From Alnus glutinosa (lineage: Eukaryota > Streptophyta > Magnoliopsida > Fagales > Betulaceae), in NCBI RefSeq assembly GCF_958979055.1, contig NC_084892.1, forward strand, positions 23,462,001 to 23,526,000: 64,000 nucleotides of DNA, read 5' to 3'. Position numbers and translations under genes: made by a program. Each line of letters begins with the position of its first letter. The stretch's first letter is position 1. Shown here piece after piece: positions 35,107 to 45,418 of the stretch. Under the pieces are notes generated by a model that was not told the DNA's origin, did not search any database, and was given only the letters and a program-made list of their open reading frames with translations.

Positions 35107-36880
35107 CATATATAGTAATGATTTTGGTCCTATATATAGGTTTTATTTTTAAATAAGCTATGCTTAAAATAAGGTTTAGATAAAAAAAACCATTAGGATG
35201 CAACTAAGTTAAGCTTCTAATTAACACTAATACTAAGAGAGAAAATTCTCTAGGATTTTGATAAAATACCTAACCCTATGTGATAATCTTTAGAGCAATC
35301 ATATATCAAGGGTAGAAGCTAATTAACAAGTTATAAGCCACCCTAAAGTAATATTACCAAATGTTAAAGACAGAGCTCTATGCTAATAAAATATTTTCAG
35401 AAGACTTCTTGAATTAATTTTATTTTTCATAATAATTTTATTTATATTATGAGAAATGCTATGGGTACTTACAGATTTTTACAAAGGGAGACTTACAAAC
35501 TGACGTGGCGTCCTGAATGGAATAAATGTTAATATAAAAAAATGCCCTTCTCCCATCAAGTCGCCGTTCTCCCTCTAGTCGCCGGCCGTCCACTTCCAAG
35601 GCCTGTTCCGAAGCTCTAGTGGCCGGCCAGACCAACCAAACCGGCCGGATCTTGGTTTCCGTAACCCACACCGGCCGAATCTGGGTAATCATTGAGATTT
35701 GGATCATTTTTTTTTTTTTTTTTGTAAGTATTTCTGCACATAATTGTAAATGGGATGCAATCTCGACGCAACCGGAGTGGAACCTGTGCTTGCTCGACAT
35801 GTCCCTTGCCTCGCCGCCAACCTCGTAACCCTCCAAGTAAATCGAACACTCCTTCTCCGCCGCCCCTTAATTCCTCGGTCACAGGCACCATGGGCATGGC
35901 CTCAATCGACACCCTCGACTTCGGCAACGGCCCGCACTTCTCCGACAGGTCTTTGAAGAGGGTCTTGAGCTCGTGGGTAAATTTCCCGTGGATAGGGTGT
36001 GATTAGAACGAGTAGCAAAATAGGAGTTTTTTATGTTTTTGTTTTTTCCGTCAATATCTGGTTTAGGCTTAAAGATCCTGTGTATTCCTCAGAATTTTAT
36101 TTGGTGTTTTTAACCTACGTGTCAGTGTTTTATTGGAGGCTGTAAAACTGGTGTTTAGCAGCTGGCCGGTCTAGATTGGAGGTTTACTATATATATATAT
36201 ATATATAATTAATGTATAGATCAAAATTTCAGGTTTTAACTGATAATTTTTCTTACATTTTTATATTGATGCAATTTCAATCCTTTTATTCTTAATTTGA
36301 ACAATTAAATTCTTGAGCTTAATTAAACTTATAAAAAAAATCAACCCTCTACTTAACATTTTCTATCAAAATCTAACACTCATGTCATCCATCTCTTTTA
36401 AATGATAATATATATAAATCCCTTTATCCCCACATGCCCCAAATTTTCAACCACCGTCAGAACTTATAAAAACCAAACAAAAACAACAGGGAAGTTCAAT
36501 CGTCAATTCAAAGGTACCCAACTCTCGATTAATATAACAAAACTATCCTTTAAGGAAAAAGATTTGTGCACAACACTTCTCATCCTCTAAATGGTTCCTC
36601 CTTCCTACTCGAGCAGCTTTTATTTTATCAGTTAATTTACTTGCATTTCCACTAATAAAGTTGATTCTAGACAAAGCAATTGACTTCTAATTTTTGTGAA
36701 AAGGTACTCCTCGCCTGCTCAAACTAACACCCTATTTACGATGTCCACCTCAAATTAAAGATTGCATCATGTCCTCTTAAATTATCAAAAATTTGCAATG
36801 TACCTTTTTGTTTAGCAAAAAAAAAAAGACTATAAATTTTTTTCGTTAAGATAAAAATACATCTATAAATTCGGGGAAAA
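35107..36880. other. Unidentified conserved segment and AT-rich spacer (block B)
   Basis: This is the counterpart of 11320-12305 plus 13217-13990. The GC-rich part is about 35520-36000. The hAT empty site GCTTAAAG is at 36067-36074. No gene is recognised. Confidence 0.45.
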
Positions 36881-37955
36881 AAAAAAGAACGAAAACTAAG
36901 CGACCGAGAGCCAGAAGCTCTCTTTCTCCTTTCTCTGTCCTAAAACAACTCCAAGCTAGCATTACTGCTAAGGGAGCACTCCCTCCTCCTCTCGTTTTCC
37001 CTTTTTTGTTTTCTTCTCCTCCTCCCTCTCTTTTTCACCTCTTTTGAGGCGAAAACCACCTCTTCGGAGGTCTTATCATCTCTATTCAAAATCATTGCCG
37101 GCTTCTCCTCAACCGAAGATGGGCTAGTCTCGGCCACCTCATGCCGTTCATAGCCTTGGACCTACCCCCTTCTTGAAGTTTTTGAATTTGATTTTTTCAA
37201 AATCAGATATGTCCACTTCAAGAAGGCCCACCGCCACACGCACCATTTCACTGTGATCCAGGCTCTCTCTGCTTCGTTCAGCCATCAGCCACGTTCGGCC
37301 ACCACGTGCTTGCAAGTAAATCTTACTCGAGGGTGTGTGCTCCACATGTGCCAACGTGTGGACAGCCCTACGTTGCGTGTGTTGACTTCCTCTGCTTCCA
37401 CCAGTCTCTTATGGTGGTATGCTTCCATTTGACGAGTGCCTTTCTCGTCTTGACACATTTTGCCTTCCTCTGCCTTGCCTACCGCTAATGATCTATTATG
37501 AGTTTTTTTGTTTTTGTTTTTGGGTTTTGGTCTCTGTGGAAGACTTTTTGTTATAAGAGTTTTTGTATATGCTCTTAACAGTGCCCTATCCCTTTCAACC
37601 TCTACAAGGGGTTGTTAGTTCCATTACCAAAGCAGTGCCCGCCTCTCAACCCTCTCAAAGGGGTTGTTGTTCTAGGTAGGGTGGATGCCACTTTAAAGGG
37701 TCATGCTGATGCCCTCCACTGTTTTGATGCTTACTGTTTTAGTGCTTTATCTGCTCAATCTTTGGTTTTGTCCAAGGTAGACAGGACCGACAAATTTTTT
37801 ATTCCTTTAGAGTAAAAAACACACCAATTTCCTAACTAGTATTTCATCTTTGGCAATGGTTTTTTTGATTTGGGTTTATTGTCGAGGAACCCACCCCTCT
37901 TGATCTTTGTGTAACTCTACTCCTTCATGAATGTTGTATTTACCAAAAAAAAAAA
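36880..37955 (+). mobile_element. Poly-A-ended retroposon-like unit (block B)
   Basis: Counterpart of 13991-15085, ending in TGTATTTACC and a poly-A run at about 37945-37958. It has several indels relative to A, including loss of the short (AT)n near 14330. No reverse transcriptase is visible. Confidence 0.4.
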
Positions 37956-37958
37956 AAA

Positions 37959-38794
37959 ATGCCAGAAAAGGCCACCCCATGGCCAAATGGCTAAATAATA
38001 ATAATAAAATAAAATAAAATTGAGGGGATGGTCGAACCACCTCCGGTGGCAATGGGGGTAATCAGATTCGCTTATAACTGGTTTCTGATTAATACTAAAA
38101 ACCTGGCAAATTGTGATCAAGAGTTGCTTTGCACATCAATTTCCTTCATTTGGACCCTAGAGTATTTTGAATACAGTATTATACAGTGTATTTGAGCCCC
38201 TTGCCTTTTGTAGTACAAACTAACACGGCAAATATATATATATATATAAACAGGAAGAATTGATGATATGAAGATATATATATTTAAATTTCCTTTTATG
38301 CTCTTTTTGTCTGGGAATCTATCGGTGATATTTTATTTATTCTTTGACATGAAATGTCTTAGTTTGGGGGCATAACATGTATTTTTTGTAAGCATGTAAT
38401 GTAAGAATTAAATATTATGCTATGTTTGTTTTGATATAAAATGTTTTTCTCCGTAAAATATTTTCGACGAAATTATTGTTTAGAAAAAATTATTTTTTTG
38501 AAAATAATTTTCGGTATTTGGCTCGTAAAAAAAATATTAATGGCGTAAAACAAAATTCGACAATCGTTGTCAAAATATGGTGATATCCGACTGTCGTCGC
38601 CAAATTGGCCGAAATCTAACAAAGTCGACAGATTCCGTAAAAATTCTTCAAATTCTGACCAAACAAGACATTAATATAATAATATGAGTTAAAAGAAGAT
38701 TCTTCTTCCTCATTGTGAACGAAAGCTTTGTCCTTGGTTTGCGGTGAACGTTCTACTTTTATTTATTTATATAATTTGTTTCCCGAAACATCTA
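37959..38794. other. Distal block sequence (block B), non-coding
   Basis: Counterpart of 15093-15895. No gene is recognised. Confidence 0.5.
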
Positions 38795-39290
38795 GAAAAA
38801 TGTGTATTTGAATATTGCAATATCCTCTGTTAACAAACCTCTGGCACTTAAGAATTAGTTTATTTGGACAAAGTTTTTCTGTGTATTATTGACATTGTAG
38901 TTACTAAACGCAATATTTAAGTTTATAGGTTATTTTTAATGAAAGATTGCAAGATTGAATTTTTTTTAATTATTATTATTATTTTTAAAAAAATAGATTA
39001 TTATCTGGTTAAATGGTTTTCATAAATGGGCTCTCAAAATTATTTGTCTGAATTCTCTCAAATTTGAACAAATAATTTGAGAGGATCATAATCCAACTTA
39101 TCATGAACAGAAATGTCTGATTTCATTCTCCTGCACATATCTTATTTGTCTCCGTATAAAAAAGATGCCCAAATCTACCATGAAATATATGAGATTGATT
39201 ACATGTGGATTCTACAAATTCAATATTAAATTTACAAAAGAGATGTGGAAAAAAATGACATACACCAAACAAGTCTCTACTATGAGATAC

Positions 39291-39388
<98 letters not shown>

Positions 39389-39835
39389 AGTACAGCCTGT
39401 AATAGGAAAAAAGAATTTTCAACGAAATAGAAGCTAGTTAAGAAATTTCAGAAGTGTATGTTTAATTAATTAATGCCTTTCGGGATAGAAATTCCTGGAA
39501 ATTTAAAGAAGTTGGATTTGACATACTCTTTTGAAAGCCTGTGAAATTAAAGAAGTCTCATGCGCGCAGCAAGCAGCCTACTCAATTAATAAAGATGTTC
39601 TAAATTCAATGATATATATATATATAGAAATTTCTTGTCATTCTTTGTCAATCCTATGCATGTTGTATTTGGGGCTGAGATACATGCATATAGCCGTCAA
39701 GATAATTTTCTACTTTGGGAGGGTACCCAACAAAAAAATAAATAAAATAATTTTTTTAAAATCCATAAATGCAAGTGATAATGCTTGTTAAATATGTGGT
39801 TGAACGTTCTACTTTTATTTATACTCCAGCTGTAA
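38795..39835. other. ~1.05 kb block B-specific insertion with a long (AT)n
   Basis: Absent at the matching sites in A (about 15895) and C (about 49012). A TGAACGTTCTACTTTTATTT motif occurs before it (38746) and again at its end (about 39802), so it is bounded by a short direct repeat. It holds an unbroken (AT)n of about 94 bp at 39293-39386. No inverted ends or genes are seen. The repetitive Tyr/Ile frames through it are microsatellite translation. Confidence 0.65.
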
Positions 39836-40320
39836 ATTTGGATTAAGAAAGCTACATAATTATGCAAGTTGGGGAATCTTAGAACCATGACTTCTAGAAA
39901 AATGTGACTTTCTATCACCCTGCGATCGAACACGACAGAAACCACATGCAGACATGAATTGTCAAAGCCAGAGCTGCCGCAATTAAGTTGATGAAGATTC
40001 TGGAATCAAATCCTTTTTCAAAGCAACCCTACTACTATTCATCCATCTAGATCGTACATAGATTAACCAGTAATCAATTGGCATTTTGGAAAAACGATGC
40101 CGTAAATGAACCTTTCTAGACTCTCTAGTTGATCATTGGTAGTTTGAATTGCGATTTGTGGACAAAAAAAAGTAAGATTTTCAATCAAATGGTAATATAT
40201 TCATAAATGGAAAACCGAGTTCTTTCTAAATTAAGCTCCGTAGGCCTTCATCCGTTCAAAACAGAAAAAAAAAAACCTGGCGGAAATTCATTCAAAAGAC
40301 AAAAAATTGGTAGTTTCATA

Positions 40321-40643
40321 TAGGATTGTTAATTTTGACACGACCCACAAATTCAGCACGAACACGATACGAAATTACATGATTATGGTTTAGGCTAAAC
40401 GAGTTGGCAGGTTGACCCGTTTACTAACACAATTATAAACGATTTGGCAAGTCAACCCACGGGTTGACCCACCAACCCGTTTACAACTCATCAACCTGTT
40501 GATAACTCGTTAAACCGTTCATGACCCGTTTAGCTAAACGGTTTGACCTGCGCAATTTGTTTAGTTAATCGTGTCGAATTTGGGTTAACCTAAATAGATT
40601 GGCTGGTCAACCAGGTCGACCCAAACCCAAATTGCCAGCCCTA
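40321..40643. mobile_element. Small hAT MITE (block B)
   Basis: Orthologous to 16398-16758, with the same flanks GTTTCATA/ATTTCATA and an internal deletion of about 40 bp. Confidence 0.72.
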
Positions 40644-40798
40644 ATTTCATAGGTAGGTCACAAGTCCAATAAAGATCCCATATCATTTTCAAGGCATTAA
40701 CAAAACACCATAAATAAAAGAAAAAAATTTGAAGTTCTAAGAAAAAGAAAGTTACATGCTGGATATTGACATGATAAAATGGTATAAGCTATGACCAC

Positions 40799-41644
40799 TA
40801 GGGATGTAAATAAACTAGTCCGTTTGATAACACGCTCAATACTTGCTTGGTTTAGCCAGATCTAAACTCGAGCTCGATACTATAGAGACTCGCTCATTAC
40901 TGTAAAAGCCCGCTTGATTAGTAAGTGATACATACCCGACTCGCTTGACAAAACTCGATAGGGGCTAATGAGCTCAGCTCAACCGGATCACTCATCCGGC
41001 TCGTTAGCTCATTCATATCTCTTATATATTACTAAAAATGAGTTATATAAATATAAACATGTATATTAGTAATTAAGTAATATATGTTATATATATTACT
41101 TAATGTTTATATGTGTGTATTAGTTAACATACTAACTAGTTAGATCATAAACTAACATATTATCTAGTTTATTAACGTATATACTAAGTAAATGTAATTC
41201 ACTATATGTTACTCGATATTTTTTTGTATATTATATTATATTATATATATATAGACACACACACACACACACACACACTAAATAAGCATATAGTATACTA
41301 GTTAAATAAATATTGTATTATATATTAATTATAATACTTTGATAGTAGTATTTAGTATGTTAAACTAACATATTAAGTTATTAATAGTTAGTATGGAAGT
41401 TGTTTATAAACTTGACACATTAAAAACTTTAATAGCCAACCTCGAGCTCTAGTTGAGCCGAGCTTGTCGAGTAACCCGGCTCGGCTTAAATGTCATTCTC
41501 AACAAGCTCGGGCTTGAGCTCGCTCGAGTTTTAAATGAGCGGAGCTTGAACATGCATTTTATAGTTCGACTCAAATTCAAGCTTAACTATTTAAGTTCGA
41601 CTCATAAACATGCCATGCTTAAAATCTTAAAATTCAACTCGACT
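40799..41644. mobile_element. hAT-like element, right end lost (block B)
   Basis: Begins TAGGGATGTAAATAAACTAG. Its interior is AT-rich, with an (AC)n near 41262-41277 and CTCGAGCT-type words near both ends. The right end is replaced by a LINE fragment at about 41645; block C keeps the full element. Confidence 0.65.
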
Positions 41645-42638
41645 TGGCGTCGTCTATGGAAACTACATCTACCCCGCTTTATCTTATAGTTCTTATGGAG
41701 AGCATGTAATGAAATTCTGCCTACTAAAAGTAATCTTTTTAAGAGAAAGGTAGTAACTGACCAGCTATGCCCAATGTGCGGCTCTGAGGCTAAAACCAAT
41801 GGGCATGCTGTCTGGTGGTGTGAATTTGCTCGGGGTGTCTGGGGTAGCTGCAGGGGGCCTATCCAGAAGAGCTTGGTGGTGGCGGAAGACTTCTTTGGTA
41901 TTTTTGTCTACCTCTGTAACAGATTGAACGACGAGGAGCAAGAGTTTTTCGCGAGTGTCACCCACAAAATTTGGACTCGCCGAAATAGGGTGGTTTTCGG
42001 AGGATCTGTTCTTTCCCCTTCCTTCCTGATCAAAGAAGCTTCAGAGTCCCTTGAGGATTTTAGGAAATCTTAAGTGTCTCCCGCTGTCCTAGTGAATGTT
42101 GGCCAAGGTTCTCATGGTAGGTGTATTAACCCGGGGCCGAGTTGTATTAAAATTAACTGGGATGCTGCTCTAGAGTCTAGACGGACGGAAGAAGATTATG
42201 GGTATGGGGATTATAGCTAGGGATTGTATGAGAGTGGTGAAGGCTGCTATGTGTGCGGTTATCCCTTACATTAGGGACCTTACGGTAGCGGAAGCTTTGG
42301 GAGCCAGAAGAGCGATGAAATTTGGCCGTGATATGGGCTACGAAGCGATCGAGTTGGAGGGAGATGCGAGTGAAATAGTTGAGGCGATCAGAAATTCGGC
42401 AAAAACTGCAAATAGATTCGGGGGCATCATCAGGGAGACTAGGCAGATTTTGGAAAGCTTCGGTTCTTGGAGAATTTCGCTTGTGAGACGAGAAGGGAAT
42501 AGGGTTGCTCATCTTCTGGCCAAGTTTGCGGTAGCTAACCAGTCTCATTATGTTTGGTTTAATGTTTGTCCCAGTTTTTTGGTGAACGTTGTAACTGCTG
42601 ATCATTTATTATAATGGAAAGCTTAAATTTCTTTAAAA
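41645..42638 (+). pseudogene. LINE 3' fragment: RT zinc-binding and RNase H-like domains
   Basis: The translation shows the zf-RVT domain that follows reverse transcriptase in plant L1 elements (41645-41870; LCPMCGSE and HAVWWCEFA give the Cys/His pattern). After a linker comes an RVT_3 RNase H-like domain (42150-42600, with IARD and ELEGDASE motifs). A stop lies near 41690, and the frame changes between the 41774-42073 and 42198-42614 stretches. A poly-A tail at about 42630-42644 marks the 3' end. Compared with block C, the insertion replaced about 120 bp of target, including the hAT end. It is dead. Confidence 0.82.
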
Positions 42639-42644
42639 AAAAAA

Positions 42645-43020
42645 AAAAAGAAATCATATCTACGCATGTGCAATAGGTATTAAATAAATTATTATTTATT
42701 TTAAAATATAAATATGTTCATAAAGAAAGTAATTCTTTGTCTTTCCAGGTGATGTAACGGATATAATATTTGTGTTTGCGTCGTCATCCCTGATTGTCTA
42801 ATTTTAGCAGATTCTTTGATAGCCTTTTCATGATATGTACGCTTACGTACGCCCAAATGAGTAATGATTCACTACCACCTAAACATATAACTTTTCACCA
42901 CCTTGTCTATGTGGCAAAGTGGTCCCCTACTAACTTTAGAGTTTTTTTATTTTTATTTTTATTTGCAGCTTCCTTTAATTTTCCTTTAGTATAATCATTT
43001 CCAAACGGTGCCCGATGTTT
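42645..43020. other. Promoter-side sequence of EXO70H copy 3
   Basis: 42645-42769 also occurs at 50915-51040 after block C. About 42780-43020 is the inverted match of the promoter sides of copies 1 and 2 (about 6800-7130), with a ~100 bp segment around 42870-42950 replaced. No gene is seen here. Confidence 0.55.
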
Positions 43021-43248
43021 TTGTTTATTATATTTTCTCCTTTTATTTTGTTTATCTGAGACGCACGGAACCAAGCTTCGAGTCTGACGCGTGGAACGCG
43101 TACGAGTCGGCTTACCTGAGTGTATGCAACTCACAAGTCTTGAACGACAAAAAAAGTCAATCTCCATGTGCTTTTTGCCTTTTTCAAATCCGAAGCTTCA
43201 CTTTTTTTCTTTTGGCGACGGCCGGCGTCCTTCATTCGTCTATTAGTC

Positions 43249-43256
43249 TATATAAA
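43249..43256 (+). promoter_or_regulatory. Probable TATA box of EXO70H copy 3
   Basis: TATATAAA lies 178 bp upstream of the ATG. The 5' UTR is shorter than in copies 1 and 2 because about 45 bp between two AAACGC motifs is missing. Confidence 0.6.
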
Positions 43257-43426
43257 CCCCCGCGCAGTCCAAATCTGGAAACGCTTAGCTCTGTTTCCCT
43301 TTTCACTTTTCACCCATCCAGCCAAATCTTTTCCTGAGAAACAAACGGAGCTTTGCCTGTATTTATCATCACCCATCAAAAGCAACGAGCCCAAAATCAA
43401 ACAGAGCTTCTTCTAAAAGCTTCACA

Positions 43427-45325
43427 ATGCCGAGAAAGGGAATGATGAGCATATGCTTTCACTCCAGCACGCCGTCGTTTTCCGTCTCTCGCCACTCCTC
43501 ACCTGCAGGACCCTCCGTCTCAAACCCTCGGCCCATCTTCCCGGACTTCATGATCGACCAGAGTATCGAGGCCGCCGCGGCCTTGGTCACGAAATGGGAC
43601 CCGGAGAGCTCCACGTACGCCAAAGTCACGTCCCTCTTCTACGAGAGCAAACAAGAGGCCATGGAGTTCATCAACTGCGTGAACGCCCTCCAGAAGGCCA
43701 TGCACGCCTTGGTCTCAGAGAAGTCCACGTCCGAGAAGCTCGTCCGCGCCCACAACCTCATGCAGATCGCCATGAAGAGGCTCCAGAAGGAGTTCTACCA
43801 AATCCTCTCCATGAACCGGGCACACCTGGACCCCGAGTCCGTCTCTGCACGATCCTCACGCGCCTCCACGAGATCAAGCACGTCCGATTATGAGGACGAC
43901 GAAGATGTGCGGACCGCCGGTGATGCCATCGACGAGGTCGAGGAGGCATCTTCCATTGCCATGGCGGACTTGAGGTCCATAGCCGAATGCATGATCTCCT
44001 CCGGCTACGCCAAAGAGTGCTTGAGTATATACAAAATCATCAGAAAATCTATAGTCGACGAAGGCATTTACCGACTAGGCGTGGAGAAACTGAGTTCCTC
44101 TCATATTAACAAGATGGACTGGGAAGTTCTGGACCTGAAGATCAGGAGCTGGTTGAGCGCAGTGAAGATCTCCTTGAAAACGCTCTTACATGGGGAGAGA
44201 ATTCTCTGCGACCACGTCTTTGCTGCCTCCGACTCTATCAGAGAGTCTTGCTTTGCCGAGATCTCCAAAGAAGGCGCTACTCTTCTGTTCGGATTCCCCG
44301 AAGTCGTTGCCAAAAGCAAATCTCCGAAATCTCCCGAGAAAATCTTTCGCGTGCTCGACATGTACACCGCCATTTCCGAGAACTGGCTCGAGATCGAGTC
44401 CATCTTCGCGCTCGAATCAACCGCCACAGTCCGATCCCAAGCCCTCACATCGCTGATCGGGATCACCGAGTCAGTGCGCGCAATGGTATCTGACTTCGAG
44501 TCAACGATCCAGAAGAACTCGTACTCCAAGTCGCTCGTCCGCGGCGGCGGGGTTCACCCACTGACGCTCGACGCGATGAACTACCTCTCGATCCTCGCCG
44601 ATTACAGCAACGTCCTCGAAGATATTTTCGCCGAGTGCCCTCCGCCGCAGATATCGTCGTTGCCGGAATCTTACTTCGATATTCCACAGTCCGATGACTC
44701 TCAGGCACCGGCGATTTCCATGCGCATGGCTTGGCTAATCCTCGTGCTTCTGTGTAAGCTTGACCGCAACGCCGAGCATTACAAAGACGTGTCGCTCTCA
44801 TACATATTCCTAACCAACAATCTTCAACACGTGGTCTCCAAGGTCCGTACGTCGAACCTTCAGTACCTTCTCGGAGAGCAATGGATCACGAAGCACGAAG
44901 CGAAAGCGAGACAGTTTGCCACGAATTATGAGCGGTTGGCGTGGGGCAAGGTCGTGGCCTCATTGCCACAGAATTCATCGGCGGTGATTTCGCCGGCGGA
45001 AGCGAAGGAGATATTCAGAAAATTTAATTTGAGTTTCGAGGAAGCGTGTCGGAAGCAGAGTTCAGTCATCGTATCGGACCCAAAACTCCGAGACGAAATC
45101 AAGGTGTCCATAGCGAGAAAGGTTGTGACGGTTTACAGGGAATTTTACGAGAAGCATAGGCCTACCGTTGGAGGAGAGAGGAACGTGGGGTTATATGTCA
45201 GATTTGCCCCTGAAGATGTGGGGAATCACCTATCGGATTTGTTCTTTGGGACGACGGACTCCGTAAGTAGCCCTTCCTCTTCGTCGTCCTCGACTCATCG
45301 GCGGCGTTTGCGGTTCAAAGCGTAG
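43427..45325 (+). CDS. EXO70H-type exocyst complex subunit, copy 3
   Basis: This 632-residue EXO70H-like exocyst subunit lies in inverse orientation to copies 1 and 2. By eye it differs from them at 14 residues. Six of these lie in the first 36 residues (for example F10C, R14S, P22R), the rest are scattered, and none breaks the Exo70 domain (about 245-610). Length is unchanged and no stop or frameshift is present, so purifying selection is plausible. The ATG is the first in the frame after the TATA box and gives MPRKGM. Downstream homology to the other copies stops at about 45401, just before a LINE. The clustered N-terminal changes affect a region thought to influence partner or cargo choice in EXO70 paralogs; that last point is inference. 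Confidence 0.93.
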   Translation: MPRKGMMSICFHSSTPSFSVSRHSSPAGPSVSNPRPIFPDFMIDQSIEAAAALVTKWDPESSTYAKVTSLFYESKQEAMEFINCVNALQKAMHALVSEKSTSEKLVRAHNLMQIAMKRLQKEFYQILSMNRAHLDPESVSARSSRASTRSSTSDYEDDEDVRTAGDAIDEVEEASSIAMADLRSIAECMISSGYAKECLSIYKIIRKSIVDEGIYRLGVEKLSSSHINKMDWEVLDLKIRSWLSAVKISLKTLLHGERILCDHVFAASDSIRESCFAEISKEGATLLFGFPEVVAKSKSPKSPEKIFRVLDMYTAISENWLEIESIFALESTATVRSQALTSLIGITESVRAMVSDFESTIQKNSYSKSLVRGGGVHPLTLDAMNYLSILADYSNVLEDIFAECPPPQISSLPESYFDIPQSDDSQAPAISMRMAWLILVLLCKLDRNAEHYKDVSLSYIFLTNNLQHVVSKVRTSNLQYLLGEQWITKHEAKARQFATNYERLAWGKVVASLPQNSSAVISPAEAKEIFRKFNLSFEEACRKQSSVIVSDPKLRDEIKVSIARKVVTVYREFYEKHRPTVGGERNVGLYVRFAPEDVGNHLSDLFFGTTDSVSSPSSSSSSTHRRRLRFKA

Positions 45326-45418
45326 AAACTTACATGGCGATTTTTTTGTTTTTCCGCCATTTTTCTCCCGATGATTTGGAGATGTATATGTCATTAGTAA
45401 AAAGGTATATGTCAGTGA

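Larger units (their letters stand above)
25011..41644. repeat. Duplicated block B
   Basis: Partner of block A. Identity looks complete from 25011 to about 33310, and to about 33720 apart from slippage tracts, then falls by a few per cent. B contains the extra 38795-39835 and lacks A's hAT element. Homology to the third copy (block C) continues through the small hAT elements until a LINE fragment cuts in at about 41645. Confidence 0.9.

Noticed and set aside
39123..39437. Open frames on both strands encoding long Tyr-Ile repeats
   Set aside because: Translation of an (AT)n tract; an open frame in every phase is expected there.
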